Shown: positions 24,051 to 34,581 of the stretch, in pieces
Layout of the letters: every line of letters starts with the position of its first letter
Numbering within the stretch: position 1 is the first letter of the stretch
Virus record (IMG/VR): IMGVR_UViG_3300046530_000117
Coordinates: 1 to 61,774 of that record
Length of the DNA: 61,774 bases
Origin: a virus
Direction: 5' to 3' (one strand)
Notes under the pieces: model-generated
What the model was told of the DNA's origin: nothing
Databases searched by the model: none
What the model saw: the letters and a program-made list of their open reading frames with translations, nothing else
Program-made: the position numbers and the translations under genes

Positions 24051-27000
24051 CGGCAAGCGCGACGTTGAATTTAGGATCAGGGCCACCGATCAGACGGGGG
24101 CCGGGTCAAGGTCGGTAGAACAGAACGCCGACAAGGTCACCGCCGCGCTTGCTCGCCAAGCGGCCCAGGCCACGCGTACGGCCGAAGCCACGATGAATCT
24201 GTACACCAAAAGCAGCGAGAAGCTGACCGAGGCGCAGAAGAACGCGGTTCAGGCCCGCAAGGCCTACGATGAGTTCGCTACCTCCCTGTCCGGCGTCGCC
24301 GAGCCGTCGAAGAAGCAGACCCGAGAATTCGAGAAGCTGGGTTCGGCCGCCGAGCGCGCGGACGCCGACGTCGCCAAGCTGAACGACACGCTGGAGAGAC
24401 AGGCCGCCCGCTTCAATCAGCAGGTCAATCGGGCCACGGCGATCGACGCCGAAATCACCGCGATCCGTCAGCGTGCCGTCGAGGAAGACGCGGCGTACAA
24501 GAAGGCCGAGCAAGCCGCGCTGCGGCACGCGGCGGCGCTGGAAGAAGCCCAGCGCGTTCAGCGGGAGATGCAGAGCCTCCAGGCGTTCCGTAAGGTCGGC
24601 GAGGACGCGGAAGCAGCGGTCGGTGATCTGGATCGCTTCACGACGGCGTCGAAGATGGCGGGCGTGGGCTCTGCCGATCTGTCGTCGCGCCTACGATCGT
24701 TGCTGGACCCGGCGTCCGATGCCCGCGCCTCCCTGGCCGGGCTGGAGGGCGAGGTCAACCGCCTCGTCGCCTCGGTTGGCGACGGCACGCGGCCCCTGCG
24801 CGAGCTGCAAGACGAGATTTACGATCTGGGACGGACCCAGCAAGCCATCCTGAAACAGGCGAGCAGCCTTGACGCATACCGGAACCAGTCGGAGGCCGTC
24901 GATCGTTCGGCCCAGTCCTACGAGCGCGCCCGCGCCGAAGTCCTGCGGCTCAGCCAAGCGATCCAAGCCGCCGACGCGCCAACTGACGAACTGACGCGAA
25001 GCTTGCGGCAGGCCGAGGCCGCCGCTGAAGCCGCCGCGATGCAGCTCGACCGTGACCGGACAACTCTGGGCCGTCTGAAGCAGACCTTGGACACGGCTGG
25101 CGTCTCGACGGCGAACCTGACCAAGGAGGAGAAGCGACTTCAGACCGCCGCCGAGGCGACCGCCGGGGCGCTCAAGAAGGTCGATGCGGCCCAGAAAGGG
25201 ACCAACACGAAGGCCGGGCAGTTTCTTGGCCTTCGCCCCTATGAGCTGACTAATCTCAGCTACCAGATCAACGACATCTTCACGCAGCTTGCCAGCGGCA
25301 CGCCGATCTTCCAAATCCTCGGTCAGCAAGGCGGCCAAGTTCTTCAGCTCTTCCCGAAGATCATGTCGGCCGCTCTCTCGATGGCCCCGGCCCTCCTGGC
25401 CGCTGGCGCAGCGTTCGGGACCCTGGCCCTCGGCGTGGCGAGGTATCTCGAAAACGAGCAAATGCTGCGGTCGTTCAACGCGCAGCTCTCACTCAACGTG
25501 GACGGGCTGCGCTACAACGCCGACGCCCTAGCCAAGAACGCCCGTGAACTCCAGCAGTACGGGATCAAACTGGACGATGCGCGCAAGGGCCTGACCCGTT
25601 TCGTAAACGAGGGCATCGATCCGAGTAAACTGGTCGAGTACAGCAAGGCGTCCAAGAACCTCGCGGACGTGCTGGGTATCGAAGTAGTTGATGCTCAAGA
25701 GAAGGTCAGCAAGGCGTTCACGGGCGGCTATAAGCAGATCGCCGAACTGGACGACGCGATCAACTTCCTGTCGGTGTCCGAACGCGAGCATATCAAGACC
25801 CTGTTCGATCAGGGGGACGCCATCGGCGCGACGGACGAGGCGTTCAAGGCGCTTTACGATCGCGCCGAGGACGCGGCGCAGAAGCAGCGTGGCCCGTGGA
25901 AACAGGCAACCGAGGAATTCGGCAAGGCATGGCAGGGCTTCCTTGACGACCTTGCCGGTAGCGATTCGATCAAGATCGTGACGTTCGAGCTGCAAGGCTT
26001 GATCAACATGGCCTCGGCCGCGATGCGCTTCCTGAAGGGCAATAAGCCGGAAGTAACTTCCAAGCCGGGTGCGCCTGACCCCAACAAGACGTCCGAGGTT
26101 CCCAAGGCGCTCCAGAAGCGCGGGTTCTTCAGCAAGCTCTTCACGGGCGATTGGTTCGACGTCCAGCGCAATTTCGAACGAGATCAGTTCCAGCAAAACG
26201 TGGCCAAGGGCGTTTCGGCTCTCGGTCAGCCGAGCGACGCGAGCAAGGAGAGCGCGCGACAAGCCAAGCTGGCCAACGACCTTGTCAGCAAGTACGAAGA
26301 CCAGACCAAGGCGCTCGACAAACTGAACAAGGCGCAACGCGTCAAGCTTGCTGGCGATAAGGCTGTCAACGAAGCGACCGACAAAGGCATCAAAAACGAA
26401 GCCGAACTTCTGCGCATCCGCCAAGCCGCCGAGAAATACGAAGGCATCAAGGCCGACAAGGACATCTCGGCGAAGGCGAAATCGGACGCCAGCAAGCAGA
26501 ACGCCGCCGACGCTCGTATTCGCGCTGAGCAAAATGCCCGCGAGTCGATCGAACGTGCCATCATGCAGGCCGAGAGCACGATGAACGCCCGCATCGGTCG
26601 TCAGCAGAAGACCGACCTCACCGCGCGGCTCAAGGCAATCGACGACACCTACACCAAGGTCTACGCCGACCTGGGTCGCTTGCAGGAGAAGGGCGGCAAG
26701 AGCGTCGATGGCGTTCCCATCGCCGAGGTTCGGGCTCGCCTGGACGCCACCAAGCAAATCCTGAAGAACCAAGAGCAGCTCGCCTACTACGAGGACGCCC
26801 TGGCCGCGAAGACGGACGAACGCAAGTCGGCGCTCAAAGAGATCACGGACCAGTACGCCGCCGGTCAGATCACCGCGACCGAAGCGTTCCAGAAGACCGA
26901 ACAAATCCAGAAAGACCTTGGTCCCGGTGTCGCGCAGATGGCAGATGACGCCATTCGTTTTGCGGATGCGCTCAACGCCGCCAACCCCACGCCGGAGCTG

Positions 27001-28050
27001 CGGGCGTTCATTCGCTCCATGCGCGCTACGAGCGGGGCGGAAAAGCAACGCGGCACGCCGAACGATCCAGCCAAGGACACCGCGAAGTCACTTCTGTCCG
27101 GCGAAGAGACCAAGCTGAACATCTTGATCCAACAACGTGCAGCACTTGTGGGCGTGTTGAAGGAGCAGTACGACGCCGGGCTAATCGGCCTGACCGAGTA
27201 CCGCGACAAGACGATGCAAGCGTTCGAAGGGACGCAACCCGCCGTCCTGAAGGCGGCCGAGAACTTCCGGGCGATCCTGGAAGCGACCAAGAGCGTCATC
27301 AGTCCGGAGCTGTACGACACGTGGATCGCGAAGCTCCAACTGGTCGAGCAGGCGTCCGGGGGTGTCGATGAAAACCTGAAGGCTATTCAGGATCAGCTTG
27401 AGCAAACGTTCACGGGCGGCATCGTCGATATGGTCGGCACGCTCGGAGATTCTATCGGCGGACTGATCGAAGGAACGATGTCCTGGGGCGACGCGATCCA
27501 CAACGTCTGGGATGGCTTTCGGTCGTTTGCGGCCGACTTCCTGCGGCAGATCGCCCAAATGATCGTCCAACAAGCGGTGCTGAACGCGTTGAAGGGCGCG
27601 GCGGCTAGTAGCGGCGGTGGGATTTTCAAGTCCATCGCTACCGCCATCGTCGGGGCCACCACGGGCGCGACGGTCAAACACAAGGGCGGCCTCGGTGGTT
27701 CGGGTCCTAAGACCCAGATGCCGACCGCTCTGTTCATGAGCGCTCCGAGGTTCCACGAGGGCTACACGCCGCCGGACCTCGGCTTGAGCGCCGGAGAGCA
27801 AGCCGCGATTATCAAGACGGACGAAGAAGTCCTGACCTCAGACAATCCGCGCCACATCAAGAACTGGGGCAAGGGTAGCGGCGGCTCGGGCTCGGGCCGT
27901 CCGCAGGTCACGCTCAAGAACGTCAACGTCTTCGATTCGGCCGATGTCGTCACCAAGGGCCTTTCGTCGAAGCAGGGGGAGGAAGCAGTGCTCAACATCA
28001 TCCGGGAGAACCCGACCGTCATTGCGAACGTCGTGGGGACTCGCTCGTGA
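24043..28050 (+). CDS. Tape measure protein
   Basis: This 1335-residue protein sets tail length. The first 390 residues are heptad-rich coiled coil. RPYELTNLSYQINDIFTQLA followed by GTPIFQILGQQGGQVLQLFP (about 395-440) is the hallmark of lambda gpH-type tape measures. Hydrophobic segments near 445-475 (ALSMAPALLAAGAAFGTLAL) are usual. The C-terminal part has GDSIGGLIEGTMSWGDAIHN and a Gly/Ser-rich end. It overlaps the T stop by eight bases. Palindromes at 26049 (PEVTSK) and 27083 (KSLLSG) are in frame. Confidence 0.93.
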   Translation: MADGKRDVEFRIRATDQTGAGSRSVEQNADKVTAALARQAAQATRTAEATMNLYTKSSEKLTEAQKNAVQARKAYDEFATSLSGVAEPSKKQTREFEKLGSAAERADADVAKLNDTLERQAARFNQQVNRATAIDAEITAIRQRAVEEDAAYKKAEQAALRHAAALEEAQRVQREMQSLQAFRKVGEDAEAAVGDLDRFTTASKMAGVGSADLSSRLRSLLDPASDARASLAGLEGEVNRLVASVGDGTRPLRELQDEIYDLGRTQQAILKQASSLDAYRNQSEAVDRSAQSYERARAEVLRLSQAIQAADAPTDELTRSLRQAEAAAEAAAMQLDRDRTTLGRLKQTLDTAGVSTANLTKEEKRLQTAAEATAGALKKVDAAQKGTNTKAGQFLGLRPYELTNLSYQINDIFTQLASGTPIFQILGQQGGQVLQLFPKIMSAALSMAPALLAAGAAFGTLALGVARYLENEQMLRSFNAQLSLNVDGLRYNADALAKNARELQQYGIKLDDARKGLTRFVNEGIDPSKLVEYSKASKNLADVLGIEVVDAQEKVSKAFTGGYKQIAELDDAINFLSVSEREHIKTLFDQGDAIGATDEAFKALYDRAEDAAQKQRGPWKQATEEFGKAWQGFLDDLAGSDSIKIVTFELQGLINMASAAMRFLKGNKPEVTSKPGAPDPNKTSEVPKALQKRGFFSKLFTGDWFDVQRNFERDQFQQNVAKGVSALGQPSDASKESARQAKLANDLVSKYEDQTKALDKLNKAQRVKLAGDKAVNEATDKGIKNEAELLRIRQAAEKYEGIKADKDISAKAKSDASKQNAADARIRAEQNARESIERAIMQAESTMNARIGRQQKTDLTARLKAIDDTYTKVYADLGRLQEKGGKSVDGVPIAEVRARLDATKQILKNQEQLAYYEDALAAKTDERKSALKEITDQYAAGQITATEAFQKTEQIQKDLGPGVAQMADDAIRFADALNAANPTPELRAFIRSMRATSGAEKQRGTPNDPAKDTAKSLLSGEETKLNILIQQRAALVGVLKEQYDAGLIGLTEYRDKTMQAFEGTQPAVLKAAENFRAILEATKSVISPELYDTWIAKLQLVEQASGGVDENLKAIQDQLEQTFTGGIVDMVGTLGDSIGGLIEGTMSWGDAIHNVWDGFRSFAADFLRQIAQMIVQQAVLNALKGAAASSGGGIFKSIATAIVGATTGATVKHKGGLGGSGPKTQMPTALFMSAPRFHEGYTPPDLGLSAGEQAAIIKTDEEVLTSDNPRHIKNWGKGSGGSGSGRPQVTLKNVNVFDSADVVTKGLSSKQGEEAVLNIIRENPTVIANVVGTRS

Positions 28051-29240
28051 CCTCTCCTCGTCCTTTCCCCTTCCGTCCTAACTTCCGAGAGGCCTTTCAG
28101 GTCACCTACAGCTTCGATACGGAGATCATGGTCTCCGAGGCTGGCAAGGAGCAACGTAGGGCCTGGAGAAATACCCCCAGACGGGCGTATGAGTTCCTGG
28201 CCTCGGCTATCACCCTACAACGGTTCAGGAGCCTCAAGGGGTTTCTGGCGAAGACGCAGGGCCAAGTCGTGGTCATCCCGGACATCCCTCGGTCGGTCAA
28301 GTCGATCGGCACGAGCGCCGGGGGCTCCCACACGATCAACGTCCCGCCTAACCCGCCGTCGTGGATCGCCGAGGGGATGACCGCGATCCTGATCGACGGG
28401 GAGAGGGTCGAGAGTCGGACGATCGCGAGCATCGCGGTCACGACGATCACGTTCGAGGAAGCCAACACCGCCCCCTGGCCGGATTACACCACGGTCGCGC
28501 CCGGTGTGCAGGTCCGCGTCGCCAGTGAACAGCAGACCGGCCATATCGTGCGTGGCGTCACGGAAAGCTCGTTCACCTTCACGGGCGAGCCTTGCACGGA
28601 GTTCGAAGAGTACGATGAAGACCCGGAGGCGACCTGGAACGGCCGAGAGGTTTTCATTCGCTCGTGCAACTGGTCCAACCCGCAAGACCTGACCTTCGCG
28701 CACCCGACCGACATGGTGGACTACGACTTCGGCCGGGTCATGGGGTTTCAGCCGATCGCGTTCGGTTCCGAGCTGCGTAGCGTGGACTACCTGCCGACGA
28801 CGCGGGACGAGGTCAAGGCTATCGTGTCGTTCTTCCGGCGGGCGCGCGGTCGCTTGTCGGAGTTCTACGTTCCGACCGACGAGTCGGACATCGAAGTAAC
28901 TTCCACGGTCAACACCGGGGCCACGTCGATCACGACGCCGGGGACGCAACTGGCCGAGGACTACGCGGACAGCACGGTTTTCAAGGCCATCAGCGTCAAG
29001 ATGGCCGATGGTCGTCGGTTCTACCGCAAGGTGTCCGAGGTCCAGCTAGTCGGCGGAAACAGCCGTGTGGTCCTTACCGCTGGCGTCCCTTACACGTTGA
29101 CGCCGGGAACAGTCGAAGTTATTTCGTGGCTTCCGTTGTGCCGGTTGGCGAGTGACGACCTGACCGTTGTCTGGGTCACGGACCAAGTGGCGACGATCCG
29201 CATGAGCTTCCTGTCCCTAGAAGACGAGGACCCCGAATGA
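28047..29240 (+). CDS. Minor tail protein (distal tail/tip component)
   Basis: This 397-residue protein comes right after the tape measure, where distal tail proteins lie. It is beta-rich with two similar blocks of the type SITTPGTQLAEDY / TINVPPNPPSWIAEGM. I do not recognise a named family. The start GTG 28047 overlaps the tape measure stop (GTGA). Two palindromes are at 28892 (IEVTST) and 29114 (VEVISW), only 222 bases apart. Confidence 0.75.
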   Translation: MTSPRPFPFRPNFREAFQVTYSFDTEIMVSEAGKEQRRAWRNTPRRAYEFLASAITLQRFRSLKGFLAKTQGQVVVIPDIPRSVKSIGTSAGGSHTINVPPNPPSWIAEGMTAILIDGERVESRTIASIAVTTITFEEANTAPWPDYTTVAPGVQVRVASEQQTGHIVRGVTESSFTFTGEPCTEFEEYDEDPEATWNGREVFIRSCNWSNPQDLTFAHPTDMVDYDFGRVMGFQPIAFGSELRSVDYLPTTRDEVKAIVSFFRRARGRLSEFYVPTDESDIEVTSTVNTGATSITTPGTQLAEDYADSTVFKAISVKMADGRRFYRKVSEVQLVGGNSRVVLTAGVPYTLTPGTVEVISWLPLCRLASDDLTVVWVTDQVATIRMSFLSLEDEDPE

Positions 29241-30088
29241 CCTTCGCCGCCCGCGAGACCAGCCGACAGAAGGGCCTTCCGTTTTTCTGCTACCTGTGGC
29301 GTTACGACGTCGCGCCCGGATGTCACTTCGCCTACACTAGCGCGGAGCAGGAAGTCTCGATCTTCATCAACGATGACATCGGCGATATTCTGTTCACCCC
29401 GCAGCCTATCACGCACGGCACTATCACGGCCTCGGCCGCCCTGGACAAGTCCACCCTGGAGGTCCGTACGCCGAAGGGTATCGGCCTGTCGGAGAAATTC
29501 GCCAGGTGGCCGCCGTCGAAGGTGATCACGCTGATGATCTTCGAAGGTCATGTCGGCGAGGCGGAAACCAAAATGATCTGGAGCGGCCGGACCTTGGCCT
29601 GGAGGCGGTCGGACTCCGAGACGCTCTACGCCAACGAAAGTTCCAGCACGAGCATGAGGCGGACGGGTCTTCGCCAAAACTGGCAGCTCCCCTGCAACTA
29701 CGTCCTCTATGACCCTCGGACCTGTAAGGCCGACATGGAGGCTGCGACGTCGAACGCGGCGGTCACGGATATCCAGGGCGCGCGGGTGACCGTGGCTGGG
29801 GACTGGAGCGCAAACCAAACCAAGTACGCCTCCGGATTCGCCGCGTGGGAGTGCGAGGACGGTCGAACGGAAATCCGAACCATCGTTCGGTTCGAGAGTG
29901 GGACCCTGCATCTTAGCGGACGCGTGGCCGACCTTTCCGTGGGCGATACGATCCGCATATCCTTCGGCTGCAATCACCTGTACGATGACCCGCTCGGGTG
30001 TCCGCTCCACAACAACAAGCCGAACTTCGGGGGCGAACCGTTCATCCCTGACGAAAATCCGATCGGCGTCGTGAACACCTTCGACTGA
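29237..30088 (+). CDS. Tail tip protein, phiJL001 Gp84/DUF2163-like
   Basis: This 283-residue protein resembles the family named after phage phiJL001 Gp84, also found as a hub component in gene transfer agents of alphaproteobacteria. The C-terminal signature is C-N-H-L-Y-D-D-P-L-G-C-P followed by NNKPNFGGEPFIP and NPIG. The N-terminal half has INDDIGDILFTPQPITHG. ATG 29237 overlaps the previous stop. Confidence 0.85.
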   Translation: MTFAARETSRQKGLPFFCYLWRYDVAPGCHFAYTSAEQEVSIFINDDIGDILFTPQPITHGTITASAALDKSTLEVRTPKGIGLSEKFARWPPSKVITLMIFEGHVGEAETKMIWSGRTLAWRRSDSETLYANESSSTSMRRTGLRQNWQLPCNYVLYDPRTCKADMEAATSNAAVTDIQGARVTVAGDWSANQTKYASGFAAWECEDGRTEIRTIVRFESGTLHLSGRVADLSVGDTIRISFGCNHLYDDPLGCPLHNNKPNFGGEPFIPDENPIGVVNTFD

Positions 30089-30097
30089 GGTTAGACA

Positions 30098-30334
30098 ATG
30101 GTTCTGCCCGCCTGGGTCATCTCCCTGATCGTATCCGCCGTACTGAGCGTCGCGGCCTACGTCATCACGCCTAAACCCAAGGCCCCCAGGCCAGCCGCCG
30201 TGGAGGACGCCAAGGCTCCGTCCGCCGACAAGGGTCGCCCTGCGCCCAAGGTGTGGGGCACGATTACCGTTCGCGGATCGAACGTTCTGTGGTGGGGAGA
30301 CCGGTCCAAGAATTCGTACATGATCAAGGTGTAG
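30098..30334 (+). CDS. Small tail-tip-associated protein with hydrophobic N-terminus
   Basis: This 78-residue protein has a hydrophobic segment (residues 4-24, AWVISLIVSAVLSVAAYVI), a Lys/Pro/Ala-rich linker and a conserved-looking end VWGTITVRGSNVLWWGDRSKNSY. It lies between Gp84-like and J-like tail genes and may be a tip assembly factor. GAGG precedes ATG 30098. Not assigned to a family. Confidence 0.65.
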   Translation: MVLPAWVISLIVSAVLSVAAYVITPKPKAPRPAAVEDAKAPSADKGRPAPKVWGTITVRGSNVLWWGDRSKNSYMIKV

Positions 30335-30335
30335 T

Positions 30336-30533
30336 ATGGCCCAAGTAGAGATCGTGACCATCGACGATATCCGGAAGGCTGGACACTGCGTTCGCGGTGC
30401 GAGGGCTTGGTTTGGCCAGTACAATCTAGACTTTGCGGCCTTTCTGAGAGAAGGTATAGACGCTGAAATCCTTCTGGCGACCGGTGACCAGTTCGCCCAG
30501 GACGTAGTGAACAGGAAACGCGCCCGTGGGTAA
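30336..30533 (+). CDS. Small tail-region protein
   Basis: This 65-residue protein has no recognised domain (EIVTIDDIRKAGHCVRGARA, then LDFAAFLREGIDAEILLATG). The pattern of a basic surface and a helix ending in GDQFAQDVV is seen in small proteins encoded just before J-like genes in related phages. It overlaps the J-like start by eight bases. Confidence 0.6.
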   Translation: MAQVEIVTIDDIRKAGHCVRGARAWFGQYNLDFAAFLREGIDAEILLATGDQFAQDVVNRKRARG

Positions 30534-33500
30534 AAGTTCAGGCTCGGCCAAACAGCAGGTCACCGAATTCCGGATGTCGATCCACTTCGGCGTGTGCTTG
30601 AGCGCCGACGCGGTCACGCGCATCAAGATCGACGGCAAGGTGGCCTGGGAAGGTCGGTCCACGACCCAGGAAGTTATTTCCATCAATCAACCGAACCTGT
30701 TCGGTGGTGCGCAGGAGTCCGGCGGCTTTGTCGGGCAGGTCTACCATCTCCCCGGCGGTCCGGATCAGCTGCTACCCCCGGAGCTATCCGCAAAACTGGG
30801 CGAGCCTGACCCGGCCAACTGCGTCGCTTTCCGCCGCCGCACGACCCTGTGGTTCACGGGGATGCCCTCGTACAACTTCGCACCCGAAGGCGAGTACGAT
30901 CCGGAGGTCAACTACTCGACGATCGGCGGCGCGCTGTGGAAAATGAACTCGCCGGTCATCGCGCAAACCGTGGACGTGACGGTCGAGTGCGCCCCCAAGA
31001 CCGACGCAGGTACGCCCGGCACGCCGCAGCTCGATCCGAGCATCGCCATGATCGGCCCGGACGCCAACCCGGCCCACATGATCTACGAGTGTCTGGTAGA
31101 CCCGGACTTCGGCATGGGCGAAGACCCCCTGCTTATCGACGCGGCCTCGTTCAACGCGGCGGCCCAGCAGCTCTTCGACGAAGAGTTCGGCCTGTCGATC
31201 ATGTGGACGCGGCAGACGACGGTCCAGGCGTTCATCGAAGAGATCGGCGACCACATCCAGGCATTCACCTTCAAGAGCCCTCGGACCGGCCTCTGGTCCA
31301 TTCGACTCATGCGGGCCGACTACGAGATCAACGAGCTGCGGGTCATCAACCCCCAGAACGCCAAGCTCTCGGACTTCCAGCGCAAGGCCTGGGGCGAGAT
31401 CGCCAACGAGCTGTCCGTCACCTACACCGATCCCGCGACAGAAGAGGATGCCTCGGTCACCGCGCAGGACTTGGGTTCGGTCATCTCGCAAGGCGTGGTC
31501 GCCGAGAGCCGGAACTACTACGGCGTCCGCAATCCGACACTAGCGCTTCGGCTAGCCCAGCGGGACGCGCGAACCTCGGCTGCACCCCTGGTCGCCCTGT
31601 CGGCCCAAGTCGATCGAACCATCTGGGATGTGGAGCCGGGTGAGGTCTTCATCCTAGAGTGGCCCGAGGAATCGATTGACGGCGTCGTGGTCCGCGCGAT
31701 GGGGATCGACTACGGCAAGCCCAAGGACTCGAAGATCAAGCTGTCCCTGACCGAGGACATCTTCTCGCTCGACATGCCACCGAAGTCGGACGTGCCGGGA
31801 ACCGGCTGGACCCCGCCGGGCATAGAGCCCGAGCCGCTGGCGGCCTCGGAAGTTATTTCCATCCCGGCGTACTTTGCCATGTCAGCCGACCTCCAGAAGG
31901 TCGCGCTGGACTTGGTGTACCCGGAAACTCTGGCCATAATCCTCGGCTATCAGGACAACAACGATACAAGCGGTTTCCAGCTTGCCTCGCTCGACGACGG
32001 GGAATACGCGTCGCACGGCAACAAGAACCTCACCGAGCGGGAAATCCTGCAAACCTCGATGCCCTTCGCGGCCGAGGGCAGGATTCCCGCAGCCATGATC
32101 CAGCGCCCGGCGCGCGGCCCGCAGGTCGGCGGGTTCGTGTTCATGGGCCAGGGCAGCGACGAGAACATGGAGATCGCGAAGGTCGTGGCCTTCGACGATG
32201 ACACCGAGGAGTGGGTTCTGTCGCGCGGCGTTCTGGACACGGTTCCGCGCAACTGGCCGCCCGGCACGCCCTTGTGGTTCGTCAACAAGGGCCTCCAGAT
32301 CGTAGACGATCAGGAAATCCGATCGGGTGGAGAGACGGTCGAGTACAAGCTGCGGAGCCGCACGTCCAAGGGTTTGCTCCCCCTGGACGATACGCCCGAG
32401 GTCACGGAGACCTTGACGGCGCGTCCGCATATGCCGCTGCGCCCGGCCAATGTGCAGATCAACGGCGTCAGCTTCGGCGACGTCAACATGGCCGCCGCGT
32501 CGGACATCGCGATCACCTGGAGCACCCGGAACCGCCTGCTGGAAGACGGACAGGTTCTCACCTGGACCGACGCCAGCGTCCCGCCTGAATACTATCAGGG
32601 GACGACGGTAAGCTTTTTTGACGGCGCGACCGAGGTCTACAAGCAATGGGGGTTGTGGACCGAGTCGGGTCTGACCCTGCCGAAAAGCTATTTCGCCAAG
32701 TACGCCAACTTGACCGTGGAAGTTGCTTCCGCGCGGGAAGACATCGGGATCGAGTCGCTTCAGGCCTACCGGGTAGTCCTGACGGGCCTGCCGAACAACC
32801 CTGCCGCACCGCCGCCCCCAAATCCTCCAGAACCGGGTCAACCGCCTGCCGCCGGGGCTGCACCCGCCGAGGGCGCTTGGACCGTTACTGGGTCAGTTTT
32901 CGAGGCTGTATCCGGCTCCAAGATTCCGGCGATCCTCGTGGCGGGCCAGCGGGACCGCCTTGACGCGGAAGGTCTTGTCGTCCGTTACAAGAAGCACGGC
33001 GGCAATGACTGGTTCTACCTACCGGTCCTGGCCCTGGACAACGGGCCTAAACAGACCAGCACGACCTCTGTGGCCTCCGGAACCGTCTATGACGTCGAGG
33101 TGGCCTACGTCACCCTGAACGTGCTCGGGAAGTGGCGCTCGCTCGGACAGGTCACCACGGGCATCCTGGCGGCCGATCAAGTCGGTACTCTGACCCAGCA
33201 GATGATCGAACAGGCTATCCAGGACATGGAAGACCTGATTGATCAGAACTACGAAAACATCACGATCATCCTCGACGCGGTGGACGAGGCGCTGAAGACG
33301 CTCGACGACGCGCGCCGCGAACTGGGGATCGAACAAGGTCTCATGGCCGAGACCCTGATTGAGCGGTCTCTGTCCCAGGACAACCTCACGAAGTACATGG
33401 AATCGCTGACGTGGTTGCCGGGCGGCAAGACAGTTCAGACGGTTCTCGTAAACAATGTCGTCGTCACAGATGACCTTGTCGAGACCATGAGCATTATCGG

Positions 33501-34581
33501 CGTCAAGTCCATTGACGGCGGTTCGTTCATTATGGACATGAACAAGGTCTACTTCGGTCCGGACGGGACTGGCGCGCAAGTCATCAACGCGATCATTTCG
33601 GATTTCAACGATTTCCACGCCGAAGTTGTTACGAACTACGTGACCCACGCCAACCAGACGTCCGCCCTGGCCGTGCTGACGATCCAACTGACCTCGACGA
33701 TGGACGCGAAGGACGTCCAAACCCTGGCGTATGTGGCGACGAACTACACCACTTATGCGACGATGAACTCGGCCATTGCTAGTTACGACACAACGATCAA
33801 GGCCTGGGTCACCAACCCAAGCGCTGGCGGGAATCCTCTTGCGGCCACGGTGTCCGTGCAGGGTACCGCTATCGCCAACATCAACGGTAATCTCTACGCC
33901 ACGTATACGATGTACGCCAACTCGGGCGGCGCAATGGCCGGGATTTCGATCCTGACGTCAAGCGGTCGAGTGAACTATTCTGGCGTGATCGTGGACGCTG
34001 ACAACTTCCTCGTGAAGTCATCGTCGTATCCGGCGGTTCAGCCGCTCTTCTACGACGCCGCTACCGGTGCGTTGTACTCGAACACGATCGTCGTTCGAAC
34101 CGCCAACATCGCTAATCTCGCTGTGGGAACCCTAAAGCTCGCATACGGCGCGGTGACCAAGGGCGCTGAAGCCTATGCAGGCTCGACGAGCTGCTCTTCC
34201 GGTGGGGAGACGACGCTACTCTCTGCGGGCGGCACGACACAGGACGGCACAGATAACCGCATCTTCTTCTCGGGCTGTCTGAACCCCATCGTGTTCGAGT
34301 ATTCGTCTGGCGCGTCGCAGCTCGACATCGTCACGCTTAACCTGTACCGAAACGGAACCCCTATCCACTCAGTCAAGGCGGGCGTGGCGGTCAAGTTCTT
34401 AGACATCGGCGGCACGAGCCGCTGGGTCATGGCTGGCGGTCTCTTCGGGTTCAACTTCACGGATACGGCTATGCCGACCAACTCCAACACATACACCGTT
34501 ACCGCCGTTGTTTCCGGCGTATCGCCGGTCGGAGCGCTCTTCGACACGATGGACCTGAACTTCATGGGGTGTGAGCGATGA
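30526..34581 (+). CDS. J-like tail tip / central fibre protein
   Basis: This 1351-residue protein resembles lambda gpJ and the phage-tail_3 family. The N-terminal 370 residues contain the hub-like core (VTVECAPKTDAG, AHMIYECLVDPDFGMGEDP, KSPRTGLWSIRLMRADYEI). A Pro-rich linker near 762-780 precedes fibronectin-like segments, a helical stretch (about 890-945) and a beta-rich end. It should contact the receptor and trigger ejection. The start is GTG 30526. Palindromes at 30669 (EVISI), 31848 (EVISI) and 32718 (EVASA) are in frame. Confidence 0.85.
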   Translation: MGKSSGSAKQQVTEFRMSIHFGVCLSADAVTRIKIDGKVAWEGRSTTQEVISINQPNLFGGAQESGGFVGQVYHLPGGPDQLLPPELSAKLGEPDPANCVAFRRRTTLWFTGMPSYNFAPEGEYDPEVNYSTIGGALWKMNSPVIAQTVDVTVECAPKTDAGTPGTPQLDPSIAMIGPDANPAHMIYECLVDPDFGMGEDPLLIDAASFNAAAQQLFDEEFGLSIMWTRQTTVQAFIEEIGDHIQAFTFKSPRTGLWSIRLMRADYEINELRVINPQNAKLSDFQRKAWGEIANELSVTYTDPATEEDASVTAQDLGSVISQGVVAESRNYYGVRNPTLALRLAQRDARTSAAPLVALSAQVDRTIWDVEPGEVFILEWPEESIDGVVVRAMGIDYGKPKDSKIKLSLTEDIFSLDMPPKSDVPGTGWTPPGIEPEPLAASEVISIPAYFAMSADLQKVALDLVYPETLAIILGYQDNNDTSGFQLASLDDGEYASHGNKNLTEREILQTSMPFAAEGRIPAAMIQRPARGPQVGGFVFMGQGSDENMEIAKVVAFDDDTEEWVLSRGVLDTVPRNWPPGTPLWFVNKGLQIVDDQEIRSGGETVEYKLRSRTSKGLLPLDDTPEVTETLTARPHMPLRPANVQINGVSFGDVNMAAASDIAITWSTRNRLLEDGQVLTWTDASVPPEYYQGTTVSFFDGATEVYKQWGLWTESGLTLPKSYFAKYANLTVEVASAREDIGIESLQAYRVVLTGLPNNPAAPPPPNPPEPGQPPAAGAAPAEGAWTVTGSVFEAVSGSKIPAILVAGQRDRLDAEGLVVRYKKHGGNDWFYLPVLALDNGPKQTSTTSVASGTVYDVEVAYVTLNVLGKWRSLGQVTTGILAADQVGTLTQQMIEQAIQDMEDLIDQNYENITIILDAVDEALKTLDDARRELGIEQGLMAETLIERSLSQDNLTKYMESLTWLPGGKTVQTVLVNNVVVTDDLVETMSIIGVKSIDGGSFIMDMNKVYFGPDGTGAQVINAIISDFNDFHAEVVTNYVTHANQTSALAVLTIQLTSTMDAKDVQTLAYVATNYTTYATMNSAIASYDTTIKAWVTNPSAGGNPLAATVSVQGTAIANINGNLYATYTMYANSGGAMAGISILTSSGRVNYSGVIVDADNFLVKSSSYPAVQPLFYDAATGALYSNTIVVRTANIANLAVGTLKLAYGAVTKGAEAYAGSTSCSSGGETTLLSAGGTTQDGTDNRIFFSGCLNPIVFEYSSGASQLDIVTLNLYRNGTPIHSVKAGVAVKFLDIGGTSRWVMAGGLFGFNFTDTAMPTNSNTYTVTAVVSGVSPVGALFDTMDLNFMGCER